Of a stretch of 64,000 nt of DNA, positions 52,552-60,245 are shown one piece after another. The stretch is from Lactonifactor sp. BIOML-A5. Lineage in GTDB: Bacteria; Bacillota; Clostridia; Lachnospirales; Lachnospiraceae. The stretch is taken from the NCBI RefSeq assembly GCF_009677585.1, contig NZ_WKYV01000012.1, positions 44,718 to 108,717 of the forward strand, written 5' to 3'. Under the pieces are notes generated by a model, which saw only the letters and a program-made list of their open reading frames with translations, was not told the origin of the DNA and searched no databases. Each line of letters opens with the position of its first letter. Position 1 is the stretch's first letter. The translations under genes were made by a program, and so were the position numbers.

Positions 52552-53190
52552 ATGTTGTTTTTAAGAAAGGGCGCTCTTTATCTGGGAGGAATGATTATTC
52601 TCACATTGGGGCAGAGACTGTTTGTGGAGGCTGGCTTTGGAGCCGACGCTCTGGATGCTCTCTGTGTGGGACTGTCTGAGAGTGCGGGCCTTACCCCTGG
52701 TACATGGGTGGCTGTCACCGCCCTGCTCATGATGTGTACAGCGGCAGTCTTATCCGGAAGAAAACCATTGACAGGAGGGTTGGTATCCTCATTTATCTTT
52801 GGCGTATTCTTTGATCTGTGGGCGCGATTTTTCCAACGCTTTTATGAACCGGGCAGCGTGGGTATCCGTATCCTGATGTATGGAGCAGGTATTCTTTTAG
52901 GCCCCCTGGGAACAGCCGTTTATTTTAAAAGCGGGTTTGCAAAAAGTGCTTTGGATGATTTTATTTTTGCAATAAAAGACAGGCTCCATCTAAGCATTAG
53001 AGTGACAAAGACGGCTGTTGAGATTGGACTGTGTACATTGGCGTTTTTGTTCGGCGGACCTATCGGAATTGCAACCGTTATTACCGCAGTACTTTACGGT
53101 CCTCTTCTGCAGGGATTTATGAATAGACTGGACAATATGTGCACGATATGTGTAAGGAGTGGAATACATGGCTTTGTTAAGAAAATTTGA
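52552..53190 (+). CDS. YczE/YitT-like integral membrane protein
   Basis: A 212-residue protein with five to six predicted helices, starting FLRKGALYLGGMIILTLGQRLFVEAGFGADALDALCVGLS and containing GILLGPLGTAVYFKSGFAKSALDDFIF. It matches the YczE group of uncharacterised membrane proteins, which share the GADALD/DALCVGL signature. It is only in operon B and overlaps the YjbQ gene by 23 bp. It could be an additional permease or exporter for the pathway. Confidence 0.75.
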   Translation: MLFLRKGALYLGGMIILTLGQRLFVEAGFGADALDALCVGLSESAGLTPGTWVAVTALLMMCTAAVLSGRKPLTGGLVSSFIFGVFFDLWARFFQRFYEPGSVGIRILMYGAGILLGPLGTAVYFKSGFAKSALDDFIFAIKDRLHLSIRVTKTAVEIGLCTLAFLFGGPIGIATVITAVLYGPLLQGFMNRLDNMCTICVRSGIHGFVKKI

Positions 53191-53581
53191 GATAACCACA
53201 GCGTATAATGATATTTGCGATATTACAGATAGTATAAAGGAAACTGTGAGTGAGAGCGGGGTGCAGGAGGGAATTTGCATTGTATATAATATGCACTCTA
53301 CTGCGGGACTGTCAGTATTCTCCCCCTGGGATCCCGAGGGATTTAAGGACTTGAGGGAGGAAATTTGCAGGCTGATACCCACCAGAATTGACTTTCATCA
53401 TCAGCATGACAGTCCGCAGGATGCTGCGGGCCATGTTAAGTCAGCGCTGCTGGGGATAGAGAGGATGTTTATTGTCCATGAGGGAAAACTGCTGGTTGGC
53501 GGTTCCCAGGGAATCTATTTCCTGGAGTTCGATGGACCGAGGAACAGGGAGTATTACGTGAAGGTGATTGGAGACGCATAA
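53168..53581 (+). CDS. yjbQ: YjbQ/UPF0047 family protein (operon B)
   Basis: ATG 53168 has AAGGAG (53154-53159) at eight bases; GTG 53159 is in frame but overlaps it. The 137-residue product has NMHSTAGLSVFSPWDPEG, DFHHQHDSPQDAAGHVKSALLG and LVGGSQGIYFLEFDGPRNR, matching the operon A copy at 15292. The conserved active-site-like His residues are present in both. It is the last gene of operon B, with no strong terminator after it. Confidence 0.9.
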   Translation: MALLRKFEITTAYNDICDITDSIKETVSESGVQEGICIVYNMHSTAGLSVFSPWDPEGFKDLREEICRLIPTRIDFHHQHDSPQDAAGHVKSALLGIERMFIVHEGKLLVGGSQGIYFLEFDGPRNREYYVKVIGDA

Positions 53582-53608
53582 CTTATTTATCATTCATCAA
53601 GAATACCC

Positions 53609-53637
53609 TTGAAAAATATGGGTAAACGCGCTATAAT
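53609..53637 (+). promoter_or_regulatory. Promoter upstream of the FMN riboswitch
   Basis: TTGAAA (53609-53614), 17-bp spacer, TATAAT (53632-53637). Confidence 0.75.
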
Positions 53638-53659
53638 TTCCTATAGAATAAAAGAAAAT

Positions 53660-53771
53660 TCTTCGGGGCAGGGTGTAACTCCCTACCGGCGGTGACAGTC
53701 CGCGACCCATGCAAATGGCTGAACTGGTGTAATTCCAGTACCGACAGTATAGTCTGGATGTGAGAAGAAGG
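53660..53771 (+). ncRNA. FMN riboswitch (RFN element)
   Basis: The conserved RFN sequence is complete: a closing helix TTCTTC...GAAGAA, GGGGCAGGGTG, ACTCCCTACCGGCGGTGA, the AGTCCGCGACCC segment and CTGGTGTAATTCCAG, TACCGACAG, AGTCTGGATG. It is directly followed by an expression-platform terminator and ribU, so FMN should shut off riboflavin uptake. Confidence 0.95.
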
Positions 53772-53795
53772 TAATATGATATCCATCGTTTATCT

Positions 53796-53824
53796 GCCCC
53801 GGATGCTGTATCCGGGGCTTTTTT
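53796..53824 (+). terminator. Riboswitch expression-platform terminator
   Basis: GCCCCGGAT (53796-53804) pairs with ATCCGGGGC (53810-53818), then TTTTTT. It lies between the aptamer and ribU, the usual layout for FMN-induced termination. Confidence 0.9.
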
Positions 53825-53880
53825 CGTAAGAATTTCCTTTTATGCTGACTAAAATAACATGAAAAAAGGAGAGAACGAAA

Positions 53881-54519
53881 ATGAGTGAACAGGTTGTAAG
53901 CAACAAAAATGTAAGGAATGCCCACACGGCGAACAGATCAAAGATCAGAACTATGGTACAGATTGGCATGCTTTCCGCTATAGCAGTGATTCTGATGTCT
54001 TTTGAATTCCCCCTTCCTTTTGCTCCGGCATTTTATAAGATTGACCTGAGTGAAGTTCCTGTACTGATTGGATGCTTTGCAATGGGCCCTCTGGCAGGTG
54101 TGATCATTGAGCTGATTAAAGTAGTTCTTCATATGGTATTTGTGGGAACGACAACAGCCGGCGTAGGGGACGTGGCAAATTTTGTGATTGGGTGTGCCTT
54201 TATTGTACCGGCAGCATTGATCTACAAGTATAAGAGGACCAGAAAAGCCGCTTTGGTTGGAATGGCAACTGGTACTGCGATTATGACGGTGATTGGAGGT
54301 TTGTGCAATGCATTCGTGTTACTGCCTCTCTATGCAGCGGCATTCGGAGGAATGGAGGCAATCATCGCGGCCGGTTCGGCAATCAATGGAGGGATTAACG
54401 GAGTAGCGACATTTGTGCTCCTGGCAGTAACGCCCTTTAATCTGGTAAAAGGGGTTGTGGTTTCCCTGATAACTCTGCTATTATATAAAAGAGTCAGAGT
54501 TTTATTAAAAGGAGAGTAA
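53881..54519 (+). CDS. ribU: Riboflavin ECF transporter S component
   Basis: A 212-residue membrane protein with about six helices. The RibU/ECF features PAFYKIDLSEVPVLIGCFAMGPLAGVIIELIKVVLH and FVGTTTAGVGDVANF are plain. It binds riboflavin and works with the shared ECF energy-coupling module encoded elsewhere. The upstream FMN riboswitch confirms the substrate. Confidence 0.95.
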   Translation: MSEQVVSNKNVRNAHTANRSKIRTMVQIGMLSAIAVILMSFEFPLPFAPAFYKIDLSEVPVLIGCFAMGPLAGVIIELIKVVLHMVFVGTTTAGVGDVANFVIGCAFIVPAALIYKYKRTRKAALVGMATGTAIMTVIGGLCNAFVLLPLYAAAFGGMEAIIAAGSAINGGINGVATFVLLAVTPFNLVKGVVVSLITLLLYKRVRVLLKGE

Positions 54520-54524
54520 CCACT

Positions 54525-55142
54525 ATGGGACATATTCATAAAGTGACACCGCTGACAGAGAATAAGCATCTTAATATGTATGCTATTGACGCAACCAGCA
54601 AGATAGGCACGCCGGTACACTATTTTGTATCATCCAGGGCAGAGAGTACGGAAGCCCTGAAACTGGTGACGGGCAGGAACCATCCGGACGGTGTGGTGAT
54701 TTACAGCCTGTACGGAGAGAAGAAAGACAGGGTAGTACTGGTGCGTCAGTATCGTTATACGATTGATGATTATATTTATGAATTTCCTGCCGGCCTGGTG
54801 GAACCCGGTGAGAATTATCGGGAGGCCGGAATCCGGGAGATGAAAGAGGAGACAGGGCTGGACTTTGAGCCGTTTAAGGTGGATAAGGCCTATGAAAAAC
54901 CTTTTTTCACAACTATTGGAATGACAGATGAATCCTGTTCAACGGTTTATGGATATGCAAGCGGGACCCCCTCCAAGCGTGGATTGGAAGATTCCGAGGA
55001 GTTGGAGATTGTACTCGCGGATCGGGAAGAAGTAAAGAGAATATTACGGGAAGAAAAGCTAGCAATTATCTGCGCGTATATGCTGATGCATTTTCTCCAT
55101 GAGGAAGAGGAGCCTTTTGGATTTTTGCAGGAAGAACTATAG
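54525..55142 (+). CDS. Nudix hydrolase, ADP-ribose pyrophosphatase type
   Basis: A 205-residue protein with a full Nudix box: Gly, then PGENYREAGIREMKEETGLDF with REMKEETG at the metal site. The beta-strand QYRYTIDDYIYEFPAG and the downstream FFTTIGMTDE match ADP-ribose pyrophosphatases. Its product would be AMP plus ribose 5-phosphate. It starts six bases after ribU, probably on the same transcript. Its presence about 1 kb from operon B is interesting because the ADP-ribosylglycohydrolase-family proteins there could yield ADP-ribose, but the transcripts differ. Confidence 0.85.
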   Translation: MGHIHKVTPLTENKHLNMYAIDATSKIGTPVHYFVSSRAESTEALKLVTGRNHPDGVVIYSLYGEKKDRVVLVRQYRYTIDDYIYEFPAGLVEPGENYREAGIREMKEETGLDFEPFKVDKAYEKPFFTTIGMTDESCSTVYGYASGTPSKRGLEDSEELEIVLADREEVKRILREEKLAIICAYMLMHFLHEEEEPFGFLQEEL

Positions 55143-55158
55143 GCAGTAAGCTGCATAT

Positions 55159-55200
55159 AAAGAGACAATGAAAGGTGTCAGATTTTCATTGTCTCTTTTT
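55159..55200 (+). terminator. Terminator after the Nudix gene
   Basis: AAAGAGACAATGAAA (55159-55173) and TTTCATTGTCTCTTT (55184-55198), a perfect 15-bp stem with a T tail. Confidence 0.9.
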
Positions 55201-55338
55201 GTATGTCCAAATGACATCCCATAACACATAACCTGCAGTCGGGCATTGGGCTGTGCCGTATGAAATACATATACGAAGAAATCTAATGATACATTATAGA
55301 GGAGTATCAGCCGGAAAAGTCTGTTAGCAATAAAGTTG

Positions 55339-55368
55339 TTGTGGTCGAAGATACAGGGGTGTTATAAT
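55339..55368 (+). promoter_or_regulatory. Promoter of the MBL-hydrolase gene
   Basis: TTGTGG (55339-55344) and consensus TATAAT (55363-55368), 18-bp spacing. Confidence 0.55.
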
Positions 55369-55430
55369 ACTAATATTTCGAGGCAACAAGAGCTAATAAG
55401 ATTGAAACAAAGATGAGAGGAATGTGCGGT

Positions 55431-56312
55431 ATGTATGAATTGAGTAAAGCAGGAGAAAAGAGCTACTATATTAATTGTCCCGCCAAAATAGGTATCTACA
55501 CAGCCGGGGATAATGAGGTGTACCTTATAGACAGCGGAAATGATAAGGATGCCGGACGCAGAGTAAAAAAGATCCTGGAAGAAAACCATTGGCATCTGAA
55601 GGGGATTTTGAATACACATTCCAACGCAGATCATATTGGAGGGAATCGTTACCTGCAGTCCCAGACAAACTGTAAGATTTATGCCAAGGGGATTGAAGAA
55701 GATTTCACACGCCATCCGATTCTGGAGCCTTCTTTTCTATATGGAGGTTATCCGTGCAGGGAACTTCGCCACAAGTTCCTGCTGGCCCAGGAATGCCAGA
55801 CATCTCCCTTTACGGATGAAGAATTTCCCCAAGAGATAGAAGTGATACCGCTGCCCGGACATTTTTTTGATATGGCTGGCTTCCGGACACCGGATCAGAC
55901 GGTTTTTTTGGCAGACTGTATCAGCAGCAGGGAGACCCTGGATAAATATGGGATTCCATTTATATACGATGTACAGGCTTATCTGGAGACGCTGGATAAG
56001 GTTGAGCAAATGGAGGCGGCTGTTTTTGTACCTTCCCATGCAGAAGTCTCCAAAGACATTAAGGAGCTGGCAGGGTATAATCGGGACAAGGTGATGGAAG
56101 CTGCCCTACGTCTGCTGGATATATGCCGGAAACCCAAATGCTTTGAAGTGATCCTGCAGGAAATATTTCACCAATATGACCTTTCCATGAACTTTGAACA
56201 GTATGTTTTGGTAGGAAGCACCATTCGTTCTTACCTCGCCTGGCTCAAAGATAATGGTAAATTAAGTATCGATTTCAGCAATCAAATGCTTTTGTGGGAA
56301 ACAGCATCTTAA
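55431..56312 (+). CDS. Metallo-beta-lactamase-fold hydrolase
   Basis: ATG 55431 is preferred, with GAGAGG (55415-55420) ten bases ahead; ATG 55413 is an alternative. The 293-residue protein has NTHSNADHIGG, which is HxNxDH rather than HxHxDH at the first metal site, then LPGHFFD, FLADC and PSHAE. The remaining ligands look normal. The C-terminal 90 residues are a helical domain. The family covers many hydrolases; no specific substrate can be proposed. Confidence 0.83.
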   Translation: MYELSKAGEKSYYINCPAKIGIYTAGDNEVYLIDSGNDKDAGRRVKKILEENHWHLKGILNTHSNADHIGGNRYLQSQTNCKIYAKGIEEDFTRHPILEPSFLYGGYPCRELRHKFLLAQECQTSPFTDEEFPQEIEVIPLPGHFFDMAGFRTPDQTVFLADCISSRETLDKYGIPFIYDVQAYLETLDKVEQMEAAVFVPSHAEVSKDIKELAGYNRDKVMEAALRLLDICRKPKCFEVILQEIFHQYDLSMNFEQYVLVGSTIRSYLAWLKDNGKLSIDFSNQMLLWETAS

Positions 56313-56328
56313 GAAAATCTTAAGAAAT
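56307..56328. promoter_or_regulatory. Tandem 11-bp TCTTAA box
   Basis: TCTTAAGAAAA-TCTTAAGAAAT, two direct repeats on an 11-bp period, the spacing used by OmpR-family response regulators. It overlaps the stop of the preceding gene and lies 70 bases before the macAB-like promoter. A related pair occurs at 61667. Confidence 0.5.
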
Positions 56329-56396
56329 GATTCGTTTTATCTGAAGATATGAAAGATAGAATAGAAGACGGTTCATTTGGAGATCAAAATATCCAC

Positions 56397-56425
56397 TTGA
56401 CAAATTGATATGGAGGTATTATTGT
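56397..56425 (+). promoter_or_regulatory. Promoter of the MacAB-like operon
   Basis: TTGACA (56397-56402), 17-bp spacer, TATTGT (56420-56425). The -10 lies inside the inverted repeat at 56416-56449. Confidence 0.65.
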
Positions 56426-56449
56426 ATTATATAAGTAGTACAATAATAC
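56416..56449. promoter_or_regulatory. Perfect 11-bp inverted repeat over the promoter
   Basis: GTATTATTGTA (56416-56426), 12-base centre, TACAATAATAC (56439-56449). It covers the -10 and the start point, so it is well placed as a repressor operator. Confidence 0.6.
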
Positions 56450-56488
56450 AGCGAATGGGATATATCGGGAAGAAGAGAGAGGAAAGCT

Positions 56489-57187
56489 ATGGAAGCGTTA
56501 ATCAGAGTAGAGAATTTATGCAAGATATATAATCCCGGGGAAAATGAAGTTCGTGCTCTGGATCATATTCATCTGGTGATAGAAGAGGGAGAGTTTGTAG
56601 CTATTATCGGACAATCCGGATCCGGAAAATCGACTTTAATGAATATGCTGGGATGTCTGGATGTGCCGACCACCGGCAAATATTATCTGAACGGGACAGA
56701 TGTGTCTACCATGACAGATAATGAACAGTCTGCAGTCCGCAATAAAGAGATCGGATTTATCTTTCAGGGATTTAACCTGATAACGAATCTGACAGCGCTG
56801 GAAAATGTGGAACTGCCTCTCATCTATAGAGGGATCGATAAAAAGACCAGAAGGGAGCTTTCCATTCAGGCACTGGAGATGGTAGGACTGGAGCACAGAA
56901 TGAAGCATAAACCATCAGAGATGTCCGGCGGACAGCAGCAGAGGGTTGCAATTGCCAGAGCCATTGCTGCAAAGCCGCCGGTTATTTTGGCAGACGAGCC
57001 TACCGGTAACCTGGATTCTGCATCCAGCAGGGAGATTCTAAAGATTCTAAGGGAGCTTCACGACGGCGGCAGAACGGTAATCTTAATTACCCATGATGAC
57101 GGAATAGCTGCTCAGGCAAAGCGTGTAGTCCGGATTATGGATGGCAAAATAGAATCAGACTTTATCAACGAGAATTTTAGTGAGTAG
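56489..57187 (+). CDS. MacB/LolD-type ABC exporter ATP-binding protein
   Basis: A 232-residue ATPase: Walker [11 protein letters not shown]-loop [11 protein letters not shown], signature MSGGQQQR, Walker [14 protein letters not shown]-loop THD. It is the first gene of a three-gene exporter operon and its stop codon precedes the adaptor start by about 14 bases. Confidence 0.93.
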   Translation: MEALIRVENLCKIYNPGENEVRALDHIHLVIEEGEFVAIIGQSGSGKSTLMNMLGCLDVPTTGKYYLNGTDVSTMTDNEQSAVRNKEIGFIFQGFNLITNLTALENVELPLIYRGIDKKTRRELSIQALEMVGLEHRMKHKPSEMSGGQQQRVAIARAIAAKPPVILADEPTGNLDSASSREILKILRELHDGGRTVILITHDDGIAAQAKRVVRIMDGKIESDFINENFSE

Positions 57188-57200
57188 CAGGAGGAGTAAG

Positions 57201-58877
57201 ATGAAAGCAGGAGTGAAAGGAAAGAAGAAAAACCTGGTATTGTACATAGTAATTGCTGCAGTAGTTGTGGTTCTAGTAGTACTGGTTTTAGTGAGTAACA
57301 TGATGAAGGGCAATACACTGCCATCCGTCAATGTTGAGACGGTTACCACCGGCGATGTGCAGGAAAAGGTGGATACCAGCGGAACTGTGGAAAGCCAGAA
57401 TAAAAAGGTATTTTTCTCACCCGTGAATGCCGAGGTACAGAATCTGAACTTCCAGGTAGGCGACAGTGTCGCTGCCGGAACACAGCTGATTGATTTTGAT
57501 CTGGAGAATTTGGAGAGAGATAACCAGAAGGCAGAATTGACCGCGAAGGCGGGGCAGTATGGGTATAACGACAGTATCAAGAAGTCTAATAAGGCAGCGA
57601 ATGATGTGGCGGATGCCAAGGCAAAGGTTGCGACCTTGGAGGGCCAGGTAGATGCTAAGAAGCAGGAAGTGGAAGATCTTACTGCACAGATTAGCAACGC
57701 TCAGGCTCAGGCTGCTGCAGATGCTCAGAATGCAGCCGAAGATTCGGCAAACCAGGCTGCTGCACAGTATAAGAAAGACAAAGAAGCTTATGATAAAGCG
57801 TTAGCGGATGCCCAGAATGCAGTTACGGATGCCCAGACAAAATATAATCAGGAAAAGACAAACTATGATATGGCATATAGCAAATGGGATTCCTCTAAAA
57901 CCAGCACTAATGAGCAGGCAGTTAAGGAACAGGAAAAAGTGCTTACAGATGCCCAGAACAAATTGGATGCGGCAAAAGCTTCAAGAGATAATCTGCTTAA
58001 TAATCCACCTGCATACCAAGGAGCTTCCGGAGGAACCGGGGAAGCAGGCACAGCTGACACCAGCCAGCTTCAGCTTCAGCTCCAAAATGCCCAGTCAGAA
58101 CTGGCAGAGCTTCAGTCGGATCTGGCTACTAACAAGTCGGTGGCAGAAAGCGGAGACGCAGGTGTTCTTTCAGAGGATGCCAAGAAACAGCTTCAGGTTA
58201 ATAACAACCTCACAGAATTGGAAGCTAAGACTCTGGATGAATTAATTGCAGAGGGCAAAAAGGGAATTCAGGCAGAATTCACAGGAGTTATCTCAGATTC
58301 CAAAATTGTGGACGGCGCTGCGGTAACCCAGGGTATGGAAATGTTTACTTTGGAGAGTACGGAGGATGTAAGTGTTTCTGTAACTGTATCCAAGTACGAT
58401 ATTGATAAAATCAAAGTAGGGCAGAAGGCAAAAGTTACCATTGCAGGTAAGACTTACGACGGTACCCTGACTAAGATCAATAAGGTAGCTATTCCTAACG
58501 AGAAGGGTACTCCTGTGTTAGGTGCGCAGGTTCATATTGACAATCCGGATCAGGACATCTATCTGGGAGTAGACGCCAAGGTTACTATTGTGGGCAATGA
58601 AGCCAAGAATGCAGTACTCCTTCCGGTAGAATTAGTAAATACGGGTAAGACAGGTTCTTTCTGCTATGTAGTAGAGGATGGTAAGGTTGCAAAGAGAACC
58701 ATTGAGACAGGAATTGCATCTGATTCCTACATTGAAGTGAAGTCAGGACTGAAGAAGGGGGATGTGGTAATCACAGATTCACCGGATACCCTTACCGAGG
58801 GACTGCCTGTAGAGACTAAGGAAGCCAGCGGCCAGACAGATGGTGAAGCACAGCAGGATACTGTTGTGGCAGAATAG
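57201..58877 (+). CDS. MacA/HlyD-type adaptor protein with long coiled coil
   Basis: ATG 57201 follows AGGAGGAG; an in-frame ATG at 57180 lacks one. The 558-residue protein has one N-terminal membrane helix (LYIVIAAVVVVLVVLVLV), a beta-barrel/lipoyl region interrupted by an Ala/Gln/Lys-rich coiled coil (about residues 110-320, many DAQN and ADAQ repeats) and C-terminal RND-type domains (AEFTGVISDSKIVDGAAVTQG, VTIAGKTYDGTLTKI, LPVELVNTG). It links the ATPase/permease pair to the outside in a Gram-positive MacAB-like exporter. Confidence 0.88.
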   Translation: MKAGVKGKKKNLVLYIVIAAVVVVLVVLVLVSNMMKGNTLPSVNVETVTTGDVQEKVDTSGTVESQNKKVFFSPVNAEVQNLNFQVGDSVAAGTQLIDFDLENLERDNQKAELTAKAGQYGYNDSIKKSNKAANDVADAKAKVATLEGQVDAKKQEVEDLTAQISNAQAQAAADAQNAAEDSANQAAAQYKKDKEAYDKALADAQNAVTDAQTKYNQEKTNYDMAYSKWDSSKTSTNEQAVKEQEKVLTDAQNKLDAAKASRDNLLNNPPAYQGASGGTGEAGTADTSQLQLQLQNAQSELAELQSDLATNKSVAESGDAGVLSEDAKKQLQVNNNLTELEAKTLDELIAEGKKGIQAEFTGVISDSKIVDGAAVTQGMEMFTLESTEDVSVSVTVSKYDIDKIKVGQKAKVTIAGKTYDGTLTKINKVAIPNEKGTPVLGAQVHIDNPDQDIYLGVDAKVTIVGNEAKNAVLLPVELVNTGKTGSFCYVVEDGKVAKRTIETGIASDSYIEVKSGLKKGDVVITDSPDTLTEGLPVETKEASGQTDGEAQQDTVVAE

Positions 58878-58905
58878 TGCGTAGTCAGAACGAAAGGAGT
58901 CATCT

Positions 58906-60141
58906 ATGGCACAGCTTTTAGAATATATAAAGATGGCAGTGGAGAATATCAAAGCCAACAAAGGGCGTTCATTTTTGACTATGCTGGGTATTATAATTGG
59001 TATTTCATCGGTCATCATGATCATGGCAGTCGGTGCAGGTACTACGGACCAGATGAACAGTGAACTGAATGATCTGGCCGCAGGACAGATATATATCTAT
59101 ACCAGCGATAAAGCTGTCAGTAATATGCAGTCAATTACGGAAGAAGATATGGAAGCGATCCGTACCAAAGTCAAGGGCGTGGAGGGAGTAACTCCGGGCT
59201 GGGGGGAGAGCGGACAGGTATACACATCCAAAGGAGAATTTGATATTTCAGTAAGTGTGGGAACAGCCGATATGCAGCTTACATCTAAGCTTCAGCTGAT
59301 CAGGGGAAGATACCTCTCTGAGGCAGATGTACAGGAAGGGCGAAGAGTAGGGGTTATAAGCAAAGGGGATGCCATCCGACTGTTTGGTACCGACGATATT
59401 GTAGGCATGGATATGGATGTCACCATAAACGGTATTACTCAGAGCGTAAATATTATAGGCGTCCGGGATAACCTGACAAATGGTAACTTCGTTTCCTACA
59501 CGTACGAGGGAGCACCGGTTAATATCGATATGCCCTATACGGCTATGGTAGATTATGACATCGAATATGACGGGTTCTCAAATCTTTATGTCATCGGAGA
59601 TAAGGTAGTGGATTCCAAAACTATTTCTGATAATGTCATTCGTATTCTGGAGTCCAGGCATCAGAGCTCAGGGGAAGGCTTTTTCCTCATACAGGACTTT
59701 AACGATGTTGCCGCACAGATGAATTCCATGATGGGTATGATAACAGCCTTCATATCATTTGTTGCTGCTATTTCCCTCTTAGTTGGAGGTATCGGTGTTA
59801 TGAATATTATGCTGGTATCAGTGACAGAGAGAACACGTGAAATAGGTATCCGTAAGTCCTTAGGTGCTAAAACCTCCTCAATTATGATGCAGTTTTTAGC
59901 GGAATCGGTGATTATTACGGCTTTGGGAGGCGTCATAGGAATTATTCTGGGCATCCTGGGGGCCTTTGGAATCTGTTCTGTTATGAGCGGTTCTATGAAT
60001 TCTGCTATAACCCCGGGGATCAGAGTTACTACGATCCTGCTGGCCACGCTGTTTTCCTGTGCGGTTGGAATATTCTTTGGAATCTATCCGGCAAGAAAAG
60101 CGGCAAAGCTAAGTCCTATCGAGGCATTGCGGAGAAACTAG
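58906..60141 (+). CDS. MacB-type ABC exporter permease
   Basis: A 411-residue FtsX/MacB permease with four helices: one near the N-terminus (MLGIIIGISSVIMIMAVG) and three near the C-terminus (ISFVAAISLLVGGIGVMNIMLVSV, the FLAESVIITALGGVIGIILGI pair and TTILLATLFSCAVGIFFGIYPA). A large extracellular MacB_PCD domain lies between. The end ARKAAKLSPIEALRRN is diagnostic. It exports peptides, antibiotics or signals together with the two upstream proteins. Confidence 0.93.
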   Translation: MAQLLEYIKMAVENIKANKGRSFLTMLGIIIGISSVIMIMAVGAGTTDQMNSELNDLAAGQIYIYTSDKAVSNMQSITEEDMEAIRTKVKGVEGVTPGWGESGQVYTSKGEFDISVSVGTADMQLTSKLQLIRGRYLSEADVQEGRRVGVISKGDAIRLFGTDDIVGMDMDVTINGITQSVNIIGVRDNLTNGNFVSYTYEGAPVNIDMPYTAMVDYDIEYDGFSNLYVIGDKVVDSKTISDNVIRILESRHQSSGEGFFLIQDFNDVAAQMNSMMGMITAFISFVAAISLLVGGIGVMNIMLVSVTERTREIGIRKSLGAKTSSIMMQFLAESVIITALGGVIGIILGILGAFGICSVMSGSMNSAITPGIRVTTILLATLFSCAVGIFFGIYPARKAAKLSPIEALRRN

Positions 60142-60181
60142 CATACACAAATAATTAATAAAAAATTAACGGATGAATCAT

Positions 60182-60209
60182 TTTACAGAACCTGTCATAG
60201 GTGTATAAT
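60182..60209 (+). promoter_or_regulatory. Promoter of the AI-2E-family gene
   Basis: TTTACA (60182-60187), 16-bp spacer, TATAAT (60204-60209). It overlaps an in-frame upstream GTG, which argues against the longer start. Confidence 0.65.
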
Positions 60210-60245
60210 ACAAGCATACAATTACTAAAAAAGCAGGTATTGAAA

